A stretch of 64,000 nt of DNA from Bacteroidales bacterium KHT7 (lineage in GTDB: Bacteria > Bacteroidota > Bacteroidia > Bacteroidales > Bacteroidaceae), in NCBI GenBank assembly GCA_900102385.1, contig FNBQ01000005.1, forward strand, positions 99,322-163,321, read 5' to 3'. Under the pieces are notes generated by a model, which worked only from the letters and a program-made list of their open reading frames with translations, did not search any database and was not told the origin of the DNA. Positions 14,636 through 28,303 of this stretch are shown piece by piece (the stretch's first letter is position 1; each line of letters opens with the position of its first letter). Both the position numbers and the translations under genes were made by a program.

Positions 14636-17600
14636 CTATTTCTTGAATAGTCTGATGATTTCACCAACCCATAGCACCAAAGATGTTGCACCGACGATAA
14701 TCAGCCAGTCTATAACCTTGATACCGCCTCTGGCAACATTGAACATCTCTTGCAGACCCGGCATCTCGGTTATCAGAACCTGACCTGCAAATATAACGAT
14801 GGCAATGATGATGAACCATTTTGTGTTACTCCATGATATGCCTTTGAAGGCCGAGTCGCTTGTCATGAATGCCTTTGCATTGAAGAGATTCCAGAACTGG
14901 AGCATTACGAAAATAGTGAAGAACAGTCCAAGTTCGTATGACGACAAACCGTTATTCTCGCCCCATGCGGCATTACCGTTGAAGATGTCGGCAAGGCAGA
15001 CAATATCAGTGTGCTGGAAGTAAATGCAGATTCCGAGCAAGACTGCTGTAAATAAGCCGCCAACGCCAAGAATTCCGGTTCCCATGCCATTAAGAATATG
15101 CTCGTAAACAGAGCGTGGCTTGTCTTCCATCACCTTCTTTGTCGGAGGCAGAGACGCCAAAGCCAATGCTGCAAACGTATCCATAATCAGGTTTACCCAA
15201 AGCATCTGAGTAACTGTAAGAGGCGATTCTTCTCCGATGAATGCTCCGATGGCAACGATGAGACATGCTGCAACGTTTACTGTCATCTGGAACAAGATGA
15301 AACGCTTGATGTTTTTGTAGAGCGAACGTCCCCACATCACGGCATTTGCAATTGTACTGAATGAGTTGTCGATGATAGTCATATCACTTGCCTCTTTTGC
15401 TACGGCTGTACCGTCGCCCATAGACAGACCAACGTTGGCAGCGTTAAGGGCTGGAGCATCGTTTGTACCGTCTCCTGTAACGGCTACGATATAATTCAGT
15501 TCTTTCAGAATGCGTACCGCACGCTCTTTGTCGTTTGGTCGGGCGCGTGAGATAATCTTAACCTTAGGAAGACGGTTTTTCAGTTCCTCGTCAGACATAG
15601 ATGCGAGGTCTGTACCGATAAGAATGTTCTCGTCGGTATCTTCAGGCTTCCACAGTTCGAGCTGACGGCCAATCTCCTTGGCTGTTCCTGGAGCATCACC
15701 AGTTACAATCTTTACTTGTATTCCTGCATTCAGACAGTCGGCGATGGCTGCTGGCACATCTGTGCGGACAGGGTCTTCAATGCCCACAATGCCCATCATG
15801 TTCAAGTCGTTGATGTTCAGTCTGCCGTTTGTAAAGATGTCGTCAGTATCGTTCAACTCCTTGTATGCAAAAGCAAGGGTTCTGTTGGCATGACTCTGAT
15901 ATTCAGCCAGTTTTTCGTTGTAGTTCTTTATCTCGTCATCTGTTATGTTGCAGAGGCTCATAAGGATATCCGGAGCACCCTTGACGTAAACAACGCGCTT
16001 TCCGGTAACTTCTGATTTAACGATTGTTGCCATATATTTCAGTTCGGTAGTGAACTGCAAACGGTCTATGACAGAAAGCGATTCGCGAATGTCGAGATAG
16101 TTAACTCCGTGGTTGTTCAGCCACAGAAGAAGAGCACCTTCGGTTGGGTTACCGATAGCCTTAATTTTGCTTGTGTCGGCAAAGTCGAGGTTGGCTGTCG
16201 TGTTTATGGCGATACACTCTTTCAGGAGTGAAGAGAATTTATCGTCGGTTAGTTCCTGATTGTTCAGCTCAGGGAACGCTGTGCCAACAACCTTCATCTG
16301 GTTTTGTGTAAGAGTTCCTGTTTTATCAGAGCAGATAACAGAAACGGCACCCATCGTTTCGCAAGCGTGCATGGTGCGAGGCAGAGTGTTCTGTTTCATC
16401 AGTCTCTTCATACTGAATGCCAGACTTAGCGTAACAGCCATCGGCAATCCTTCAGGAACGGCAACCACGATAAGAGTAACTGCAATCATTACGGTGTCTA
16501 AGGCATATTGTATGAATACAGGCCAGTTCATGTCGCCAGAGGCTTCGGTTGCAAAGTATATGAAGATTCCGATTATAGGAATAATCATGAATGCAAGAAC
16601 CTGCCACAATTCCACTTTCTCTTCATTGTCTTCGTTCTTTTTTTTGTTAAGACCGAAGTGAACAGCGGCTGCAATAGCCAATGAGCCTACAAGGTATCCG
16701 GCTAACGTAAGGAAGTTTGTTCCCGGAAGCATGATGGCATGGCGTACAAGTCTGCCAAGCACGATGAGTATTGCCAGACCGTAACTTGTTTTGGTGATGA
16801 GACCTGCAAGTTCGTCAAGTTTTTCGCTAAGAGGAGTAGCCTCTCCGTCCTTTACCTGAGCCGCCTCAAATACCTTACCGCAGGCAGTAGCATCTCCAAC
16901 GGCAAAGACTTTGGCAACACAGTCGCCTTCCATAACCGTACAGCCTTTCATGATGTGGTTTGAAGGGTAGGTAGCATCCTTGTCAAAATCCTCAGGATTT
17001 GTGGTCTTGGCACATAGAGGCTCACCTGTCAGCGACGATTCGTTTACAGTGAGGTTCATACATTCGAGAAGTTCTGCATCTGCTGGAATCTCGGCACCAG
17101 TCTCAAGCAAGATGATATCGCCAACAACAATGTCTTTTCTTGGCACATCGCATACGTTGTTGTTGCGTATTACGTGCACAAGAGTGTTGTCGTTGTCCTT
17201 GTTCAGGCTCTTGAATGTTTTTTCGTTCTGCGATTCGAGGATGTGTGCTACCGTTGTTGCCAAAAGCACAGCCGCAGCAATACCAATCAGTTCAAGATAT
17301 GGTTCCCAGCCTTCAACGCCTCCATAAACTCCGTTGTAGAAGGCAATAGAACCAGAAAGAAGAAGCGCAAAGAGCAAAATAGTATATAGTGAGTCGATGT
17401 CGAATTCCTCTTCTTTTTCGTTCCATTTGCCACCAAGGAAAGTTACGAGATATGTAAGACTGGAGAGAATGAATGACAGGACTGGTGCAATCCATAGTCC
17501 TTCGTGGTTGTAGATACCAGCGAGAGGCAATACTGTGGCTGCAAGTGCCGTGATTGCTGAAATTACGAGATACACTTTCAGCAGCCAGAAATGCATACAG

Positions 17601-17722
17601 TCTTTAATCTGTTGCCAGAAAGACGTCTCCTCTGGCGGAGTAAGTACGTTTGTTCCATACTTAGCGCGGCTTTCGAGCACCTGAGCGTCGGTTAAGCCTG
17701 TGTAATGATGATTTGTTGCCAT
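14636..17722 (-). CDS. P-type calcium-translocating ATPase (PMCA type)
   Basis: A 1028-residue P-type ATPase of the calcium-pump branch. The phosphorylated aspartate is D466 in CSDKTGTLTQNQMKVV. The TGES-like actuator motif reads SSLTGEP, the membrane motif VAVPEGLPMAVTLSLA is of the calcium-pump PEGL type, and the hinge reads TGDGTNDAPAL. About ten membrane segments are visible, with a C-terminal group around MLWVNLIMDTFAALALA. It would export Ca2+ (or a similar cation) across the inner membrane. It is a single gene facing the GH5 gene. Family very secure. Confidence 0.95.
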   Translation of the reverse strand: MATNHHYTGLTDAQVLESRAKYGTNVLTPPEETSFWQQIKDCMHFWLLKVYLVISAITALAATVLPLAGIYNHEGLWIAPVLSFILSSLTYLVTFLGGKWNEKEEEFDIDSLYTILLFALLLSGSIAFYNGVYGGVEGWEPYLELIGIAAAVLLATTVAHILESQNEKTFKSLNKDNDNTLVHVIRNNNVCDVPRKDIVVGDIILLETGAEIPADAELLECMNLTVNESSLTGEPLCAKTTNPEDFDKDATYPSNHIMKGCTVMEGDCVAKVFAVGDATACGKVFEAAQVKDGEATPLSEKLDELAGLITKTSYGLAILIVLGRLVRHAIMLPGTNFLTLAGYLVGSLAIAAAVHFGLNKKKNEDNEEKVELWQVLAFMIIPIIGIFIYFATEASGDMNWPVFIQYALDTVMIAVTLIVVAVPEGLPMAVTLSLAFSMKRLMKQNTLPRTMHACETMGAVSVICSDKTGTLTQNQMKVVGTAFPELNNQELTDDKFSSLLKECIAINTTANLDFADTSKIKAIGNPTEGALLLWLNNHGVNYLDIRESLSVIDRLQFTTELKYMATIVKSEVTGKRVVYVKGAPDILMSLCNITDDEIKNYNEKLAEYQSHANRTLAFAYKELNDTDDIFTNGRLNINDLNMMGIVGIEDPVRTDVPAAIADCLNAGIQVKIVTGDAPGTAKEIGRQLELWKPEDTDENILIGTDLASMSDEELKNRLPKVKIISRARPNDKERAVRILKELNYIVAVTGDGTNDAPALNAANVGLSMGDGTAVAKEASDMTIIDNSFSTIANAVMWGRSLYKNIKRFILFQMTVNVAACLIVAIGAFIGEESPLTVTQMLWVNLIMDTFAALALASLPPTKKVMEDKPRSVYEHILNGMGTGILGVGGLFTAVLLGICIYFQHTDIVCLADIFNGNAAWGENNGLSSYELGLFFTIFVMLQFWNLFNAKAFMTSDSAFKGISWSNTKWFIIIAIVIFAGQVLITEMPGLQEMFNVARGGIKVIDWLIIVGATSLVLWVGEIIRLFKK

Positions 17723-19462
<1,740 letters not shown>

Positions 19463-19468
19463 TAGCTT

Positions 19469-23075
<3,607 letters not shown>

Positions 23076-23097
23076 GAATCACTTGTTCTGATATAAT

Positions 23098-23131
23098 AAA
23101 TCCGCAGGCTCTTAAGTGAGCTTGCGGATTT
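23098..23131 (+). terminator. Terminator of the CE1-GH3-CE1 operon
   Basis: A 14-bp stem with one G-U wobble (AAATCCGCAGGCTC with GAGCTTGCGGATTT) and a 6-nt loop, followed by TTGTT. Confidence 0.85.
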
Positions 23132-23231
23132 TTGTTAATAAAAATTTTTACACGTTCTTCTCTGCTATGTCTTGAAATTTGACAAGGAATGCTGTGGATG
23201 ACAGTATGAATTGATTAAAGAACTGAAAGGA

Positions 23232-23263
23232 TTTGTATATACCAGAAAAAAGTCGTACTTTTG
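23232..23263 (+). promoter_or_regulatory. Promoter of the MATE gene
   Basis: TTTG at 23232-23235, a 20-nt spacer and TACTTTTG at 23256-23263 match the Bacteroidota consensus fully. The leader before the ATG at 23378 is about 105 nt. Confidence 0.85.
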
Positions 23264-23282
23264 CACTCGTGTTCATCGGAGG

Positions 23283-23353
23283 GCACTTTTGGAAACTGTG
23301 CTGGATAAGATGATGATGCCTTTGTGGCTCATTGTTTTATCCAGCATATTTTT
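23283..23353 (+). promoter_or_regulatory. Attenuator-like hairpins in the MATE leader
   Basis: A perfect 10-bp stem (TGCTGGATAA at 23299-23308 with TTATCCAGCA at 23337-23346) is followed by TATTTTTTATT, as in an intrinsic terminator, only about 30 nt before the start codon. Upstream, GCAC (23283-23286) can pair with GTGC (23298-23301), which overlaps the 5' arm of the terminator. The two folds would compete. Confidence 0.55.
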
Positions 23354-23377
23354 TATTGAAATCTAAAAACAAGAAAT

Positions 23378-24730
23378 ATGCAGAGAGACGCTATTGATTT
23401 CGGGAGGACAAGTGTTCCGCAGTTGTTTGTTAGGTTGTTTATCCCTACACTGACGGGATTGTTGTTTGGGTCGTTGCTCAACGTTACCGATGGCATCTTC
23501 GTGGGGCGTGGTGTGGGCAGCGATGCTTTGGCGGCGGTGAATATCGTAGCACCGCTTTTTCTGCTAACTACCGGTGTGGTGCTGATGTTTGCCAGCGGTG
23601 TAAGCATTGTTGCCGCTATTCATCTGTCGAAAGGCAATGTTAAGGCGGCCAATATTAACGTTACGCAGGCGTTGACTATCCCTTTTGTACTCATCGCTCT
23701 GCTGTTGAGCGTGGTAGTGCTCATGCCACGCGAAGTAACTATACTCTTCGGAGGTTCTGAGCGGCTTGTTCCCTATGTGACCGATTATCTGCGCTGTGCA
23801 GCAATTGGAATTCTGATGTGCGTGCCGTTGTTTGTCGGGATGTTCGTGGTGCGACTGGATGGCTCGCCCAATTTTGCCATGATGGTAAATATCATCAACT
23901 CGCTTCTTAACATAGGGCTCGACTATCTTTTTGTGTTCCCGCTTGAGATGGGTATCAAGGGGGCTGCCATTGCTACAAGTATGGCCAGCACGGTATCGGC
24001 CTTGGTAATGATGGGCTATTTCGTGTTCCGTAGCAGGCAGATACGGTTTTATCATCCCAAGTTCTCGCATAAAGCCATTCGCCTGACAATGCGTAATGCC
24101 GGCTATATGGTGAAGTTGGGAGTCTCTACTTTCTTAGGCGAGACAGCCCTATCGTGCATGATGATTGTTGGCAACTATATGTTCATGAGTCGATTACAGG
24201 AGGATGGCGTGGCTGCTTTTTCGGTGGCTTGTTATCTGTTTCCTTTGGTATTCATGGTGGGCAATGCCATAGCTCAGTCGGCTCTGCCAATCATCAGTTA
24301 TAATCATGGTTTGGGACGGCATGACCGTATCGCTCACACGTTCCGTCTGTCTATGACCGTAGCTGCTACTGCAGGCACGCTCATCACGCTGCTCGGAATC
24401 TTTGGCGGTCATTTGCTGGCTGGCCTCTTTCTCGAGCCCGGCATACATTCGTGGGAGATAGCCGCCCAAGGGCTTCCGCTCTATGCCTTGAGTTTCGTAT
24501 TCTTCACACTAAATCTGGTACTGATAGGCTACTATCAGGCATTGGAGAAGCCGCAACCTGCCACCGTATTTATGCTGCTGCGCGGTTATGTGCTTATCAT
24601 CCCGATATTTATTATTCTGCCCAACATTTTTGGCGATGAAGGTCTGTGGCTTGCCACTCCGATTAGCGAGGCTCTGACATTCATTGTCATCGTGGGATAT
24701 TATTTAAGAAAGAAGACGTTGATACGCTAA
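23378..24730 (+). CDS. MATE-family efflux transporter
   Basis: A 450-residue membrane protein with about 12 hydrophobic segments in two related halves. MATE features include the early FIPTLTGLLFGSLLNVTDGIFVGRGVGSDALAAVNI and, at the start of the second half, AGYMVKLGVSTFLGETALS. Such transporters export drugs, metabolites or toxic organics in exchange for Na+ or H+. It has its own promoter and an attenuator-like leader, which suggests induction by a small molecule. Its last 27 nt overlap the convergent acetyltransferase gene. Substrate unknown. Confidence 0.9.
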   Translation: MQRDAIDFGRTSVPQLFVRLFIPTLTGLLFGSLLNVTDGIFVGRGVGSDALAAVNIVAPLFLLTTGVVLMFASGVSIVAAIHLSKGNVKAANINVTQALTIPFVLIALLLSVVVLMPREVTILFGGSERLVPYVTDYLRCAAIGILMCVPLFVGMFVVRLDGSPNFAMMVNIINSLLNIGLDYLFVFPLEMGIKGAAIATSMASTVSALVMMGYFVFRSRQIRFYHPKFSHKAIRLTMRNAGYMVKLGVSTFLGETALSCMMIVGNYMFMSRLQEDGVAAFSVACYLFPLVFMVGNAIAQSALPIISYNHGLGRHDRIAHTFRLSMTVAATAGTLITLLGIFGGHLLAGLFLEPGIHSWEIAAQGLPLYALSFVFFTLNLVLIGYYQALEKPQPATVFMLLRGYVLIIPIFIILPNIFGDEGLWLATPISEALTFIVIVGYYLRKKTLIR

Positions 24731-25201
24731 CCGTTCGTCTCCTGAGGACAGATAGATTATGCCGCAATAGGTGAAACCGTGTTTCAGAAGATTGTGCTGC
24801 ATAATCTTGTTGTCCTTGTGAGTGTCTACGCGGATGTTTGCATCGTGGGAGAAACAGAAGTCCATGATGCTGCTGAAAATTCCATGTGTGTGGGGATAAC
24901 TGGCGATGCGATGAATGACATGGTAAGACCGCTCATCATCAAGCCATTCTCCTTCGTATATCTTTGCGTAAGTAGGGTCGGGCGAGGGTAGAAAGGCGAA
25001 GTAGCCTACAGGCTTTCCATCATCTTCGACCACAAATCCGCCATTCTTTTGTATATCTGAGGTAATTACTGTTTCAGACGGATAGTTGCCTTCCCATTGG
25101 TGCATATTGCCCGACTGACGCATTATCTTCTTTGCGACATCTATTACTGACATTATGGCTGCCACATCCTCAAACTTCGCTTTTCTTACAACTCTTTTCA
25201 T
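24704..25201 (-). CDS. GNAT-family acetyltransferase 1
   Basis: The ATG at 25201 gives 165 residues starting MKRVVRKAKFEDVAAIMSVID; the longer upstream frame overlaps the next gene and is not used. It shows the GNAT layout, with FVVEDDGKPVGYFAF as the central strands and MQHNLLKHGFTYCGIIYLSSGD at the end. It would acetylate a small molecule or protein amine with acetyl-CoA; the substrate is unknown. It is the last of three GNAT genes in a row and overlaps the MATE gene tail to tail. Confidence 0.85.
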   Translation of the reverse strand: MKRVVRKAKFEDVAAIMSVIDVAKKIMRQSGNMHQWEGNYPSETVITSDIQKNGGFVVEDDGKPVGYFAFLPSPDPTYAKIYEGEWLDDERSYHVIHRIASYPHTHGIFSSIMDFCFSHDANIRVDTHKDNKIMQHNLLKHGFTYCGIIYLSSGDERLAYQRLLS

Positions 25202-25224
25202 AAATGTCGTGGTGATATGCTTGT

Positions 25225-25656
25225 TTATAAGTTCTTTTCCATTCTGAAGCAGGTGAAAGTAACGCCTTCGATTTTTTTGTCGAGGTTTGCCACATAGCCC
25301 ATAGTCTCGTAAAAGTGAATCTTGTTGTCGCGGCTCTCCAATACTGATATTTTGTAGCCCAGTTCTCTTGCCCACATCTCGGCTTCTCTGACAACGAGCG
25401 TTCCAAGTCCCTGACGCCGATATTCAGGCAGAACTACGATTCTTCCAAGCATCACCCGTTCGTCGTCAATGCCATACAGACGGCATGTGGCAACAGGCAA
25501 GTAGTTGTCTACGATTACGATATATTTTGTATCGGGCGTGTCGTGTTCGTCGAACTCTTCGTACAGCGTAATCTGGTGTTTCCGCGCCATTGCCTGTATG
25601 CGTACATAATAGGCTCCGGCCTGTTCGGCAGTCTTTGTTGCTCTTATTATTTCCAT
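25225..25656 (-). CDS. GNAT-family acetyltransferase 2
   Basis: About 143 residues from the ATG at 25656 (a start at 25674 would add six residues). The acetyl-CoA loop is clear: RIVVLPEYRRQGLGTLVVREAE fits the V-x-x-x-x-R-x-x-G-x-G/A motif, and the end FYETMGYVANLDKKIEGV is typical of the ElaA-like/GNAT group. It lies between two other GNAT genes with gaps of about 23 and 28 nt, so the three are probably cotranscribed. Substrate unknown. Confidence 0.88.
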   Translation of the reverse strand: MEIIRATKTAEQAGAYYVRIQAMARKHQITLYEEFDEHDTPDTKYIVIVDNYLPVATCRLYGIDDERVMLGRIVVLPEYRRQGLGTLVVREAEMWARELGYKISVLESRDNKIHFYETMGYVANLDKKIEGVTFTCFRMEKNL

Positions 25657-25684
25657 GTTTTGTTTCTTTTGCACCGACGGTTTA

Positions 25685-26230
25685 TTAAATCAGTTGTCTC
25701 ATTCTTTTCTCAAACTTGAAGAGTCCATCTTCTTGTTCGAACTGCTCAGGCATGTTTGGGTCGGGATGATGCTCGTTGAAGAATTCGACGGCGTGGAAAC
25801 CGCAGCTGTTAATGTAGAAATGGATGTTGCGGCGGTTAAAATAAGGGGTGAAGGTTTCCCAAACTTCTATCTCGGGATGAATGGCCTCTATCGTTTTCCA
25901 GATGGACTGGCCGATGCCTTTGCTCTGAACGCCTGTCTTTACATAGAGGAATGCGAGCTCACCAGAATTGCCATTCACGATAATGATTGCGCCGCCCACG
26001 CGCTGACCATCTTCGCTGATGGCTTCGTATGCTTCGGCCCCTTCAGCCTCTAATGACTGATAGAAGTCCTTGTCGGGCAATATCTGCCATTGGCTTGAAG
26101 CGTCGTCGGCATCCGTTTTTTCATGACTGTGAGATTTGAAGCCATGCTCAAAAGCCATCTGCATCTCTTCTTTGAAAGCAATGGTATGCTCTTCTGATAG
26201 TCTTGTGAGTTGAATTCTGTTTTTTGTCAT
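25685..26230 (-). CDS. GNAT-family acetyltransferase 3
   Basis: A 181-residue GNAT protein with an extended N-terminal part (about 70 residues rich in Glu, His and Asp) before the core. The core has VGGAIIIVNGNSGELAFLYVKTGVQSKGIGQSIW, including the acetyl-CoA loop with G-x-G-I-G, and ends with NIHFYINSCGFHAVEFF. First gene of the three-GNAT run. Substrate unknown. Confidence 0.85.
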   Translation of the reverse strand: MTKNRIQLTRLSEEHTIAFKEEMQMAFEHGFKSHSHEKTDADDASSQWQILPDKDFYQSLEAEGAEAYEAISEDGQRVGGAIIIVNGNSGELAFLYVKTGVQSKGIGQSIWKTIEAIHPEIEVWETFTPYFNRRNIHFYINSCGFHAVEFFNEHHPDPNMPEQFEQEDGLFKFEKRMRQLI

Positions 26231-26327
26231 GTTTGTAAATTCCTAATTGTTAGTTTTGTGCTTGTGAGGCGAATTTCTGATGTCGTTTTTTTGAGAAGAA
26301 TTTCTTTGTTCTTCTTTTCAAATGTTG

Positions 26328-26335
26328 CAAAGGTA
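26328..26335 (-). promoter_or_regulatory. -7 element of the GNAT run
   Basis: Minus-strand TACCTTTG fits TAnnTTTG about 100 nt before the first GNAT start. No strong -33 element is seen in the A/T-rich upstream tract. Confidence 0.4.
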
Positions 26336-26494
26336 CTATTTTTTTGCCGCCAAAAAGAAAAGATTAGATTGTTTGTTCTCTTTTTGCTGTTTTTCATCTG
26401 GTTTAAGATTGTTGATGTTGGGAGCAAATTAAATTCTTTTACTGCTTGCTTTTTGTTGCCCCCAAAAAAATTAGAATATGTTTGTGTAATAAAG

Positions 26495-26526
26495 TTTGGT
26501 CAGACAGAACAAAAAGTGTACTTTTG
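26495..26526 (+). promoter_or_regulatory. Promoter of the GH43-GH115 operon
   Basis: TTTG at 26495-26498, a 20-nt spacer and TACTTTTG at 26519-26526, both matching the consensus. The leader before the coding start is roughly 170 nt; an ACGGC/GCCGT pairing near 26550 is the only structure noticed in it. Confidence 0.8.
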
Positions 26527-26712
26527 TTTCCGTAAGATTTTTAAGACGGCTACCGTACATGGCAGAAAAGGCCGTTCATTCTTGGCTTAAGGCATTGAAT
26601 CTCGATAATATCATCTTGATACATCAATAATGCTTACAGAAAAAAGTGTATAGACAAATATAGCATTGACAAACTATAAAGAATTTTCAGAATTATGAAT
26701 GATACAAAATCA

Positions 26713-28287
26713 ATGAAGTTTATAAAGAAGCATATCGTAACAGCATCTTTACTATTGCTAACCCTTACGGGGTATTCGCAGGGATTCCGCAACCCGGTAC
26801 TTCCCGGTTTTCATGCCGACCCTTCGGTGTGTCGGGCTGGTGATGATTTCTATCTGGTGAACAGCACGTTCCAATATTATCCTGGTGTACCTGTATTCCA
26901 TAGCAAGGATTTGATTCACTGGGAGCAGGTTGGTGCGTGTCTTACACGCGAGTCGCAGGTCAGAATAGAGGGTATGGACGAGCAGACGGGCATCTATGCC
27001 CCTACCATCCGCTATCACGAGGGGCGTTTCTATATGGTTACGACAGTGTTCCCATCTCGAAAGCATTTCTATGTCTATACCGACAATCCGAATGGCGAAT
27101 GGTCAGACCCTATTTATATTGATTTCTGTGTGGGAAGTTGCGACCCGACGCTGTTCTTTGACGACGGAAAGTGTTACTTCCTATGGAAGGAAGGCGAAAT
27201 AAAGATTTGCGAGATAGACGTAAAGACAGGAAAACAACTTGGTGACATTCATCTTTTGGGCTCAGGTCTTGGCGGACGATATCCTGAAGGACCGCATATA
27301 TACAAGAAGGACGGCTATTACTATCTGTTGCTGGCCGAGGGTGGCACGGAGCATGGGCATCATGTGAATATCCTGCGCAGCAAGAATCTGTTTGGTCCGT
27401 ATGAGCCAAACAACGCCAATCCGATTCTCTCGCATTTCAGCATGAAGATGCAGAACAGCCCTATTCAGGGATTAGGCCATGCCGATTTGGTGCAGGCTCC
27501 GGATGGGTCGTGGTGGATGATATGCCTTGGCTATCGCACTCACGGCTATCTGCAGCACGTTATGGGACGCGAGACTTTCTTGGCTCCTGTAAAGTGGGAA
27601 GCGGGTGGCTGGCCTGTAGTTAATAACGATGGTACATTGCAACTTGACATGCAATGTCAGACGTTGCCCCAAGTACCAATGCACAAAGAGCCTTCTAAGG
27701 ATGAATTTGAGGCAGACAAGCTGTCGCTCTATTGGAGTCACTTGAATATGCCGCAAAGGGAGAACTATTCGCTGACAAGCCACAAGGGATGGCTCCGCAT
27801 GAAGACATCGACTGTCACTCTCGATGAAGTGGGAAATCCTACCTTCATCGGGCATCGTCAGTCTGAACCAAACTTTACAGCCACGACAAAGGTAGATGTT
27901 TCAGGATTGAAGGATGGCGGAGCGGCTGGCATTACGGCCTATGCTGCCCATCATAATCATTACGATGTGCAGGTGGCAGTACGGGGCGGCAAGCGTTACC
28001 TTCAGGCCAAGATTCGTGTTGGTGAGATGGAGCATATCGAGAAGGAAATTCCTCTGAAACAGAATATCGTATATCTGCGCATTACTGCCGATCCGCAGTT
28101 CTATCACTTGCATTACTCCGTAGATGGCGAGCATTTCACTCATCTTGCACAAATGGACTACCGCTACCTGAGTACCGAGACTATCGGCGGTTTCTGTGGC
28201 GTACACATCGGCATCTTTGCCCATACGCTCACAAAGACCATCAGCCATGCCGACTTCGACTGGACGGACTTCGAGTTTAATAAATAA
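26713..28287 (+). CDS. Secreted GH43 glycoside hydrolase
   Basis: From the ATG at 26713 (an in-frame ATG at 26695 is also possible) the protein has a signal peptide (MKFIKKHIVTASLLLLTLTGYSQ) and about 524 residues. The five-bladed GH43 propeller carries the base Asp in GFHADPSVCR, the pKa-tuning Asp in GSCDPTLFF and the acid Glu in RYPEGPHIYK. A C-terminal beta-sandwich (from about LYWSHLNMPQRENY on) is the accessory domain of beta-xylosidase/arabinofuranosidase-type GH43. It is encoded 16 nt before GH115, so the pair removes arabinose or xylose and glucuronic acid from xylan. Subfamily not assigned. Confidence 0.92.
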   Translation: MKFIKKHIVTASLLLLTLTGYSQGFRNPVLPGFHADPSVCRAGDDFYLVNSTFQYYPGVPVFHSKDLIHWEQVGACLTRESQVRIEGMDEQTGIYAPTIRYHEGRFYMVTTVFPSRKHFYVYTDNPNGEWSDPIYIDFCVGSCDPTLFFDDGKCYFLWKEGEIKICEIDVKTGKQLGDIHLLGSGLGGRYPEGPHIYKKDGYYYLLLAEGGTEHGHHVNILRSKNLFGPYEPNNANPILSHFSMKMQNSPIQGLGHADLVQAPDGSWWMICLGYRTHGYLQHVMGRETFLAPVKWEAGGWPVVNNDGTLQLDMQCQTLPQVPMHKEPSKDEFEADKLSLYWSHLNMPQRENYSLTSHKGWLRMKTSTVTLDEVGNPTFIGHRQSEPNFTATTKVDVSGLKDGGAAGITAYAAHHNHYDVQVAVRGGKRYLQAKIRVGEMEHIEKEIPLKQNIVYLRITADPQFYHLHYSVDGEHFTHLAQMDYRYLSTETIGGFCGVHIGIFAHTLTKTISHADFDWTDFEFNK

Positions 28288-28303
28288 AAACAGCATTTTG
28301 ATA

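Noticed and set aside
24704..25375. Longer start for the first GNAT gene
   Set aside because: The extra 58 residues overlap the upstream GNAT gene and do not look like protein; the ATG at 25201 starts a normal GNAT domain.
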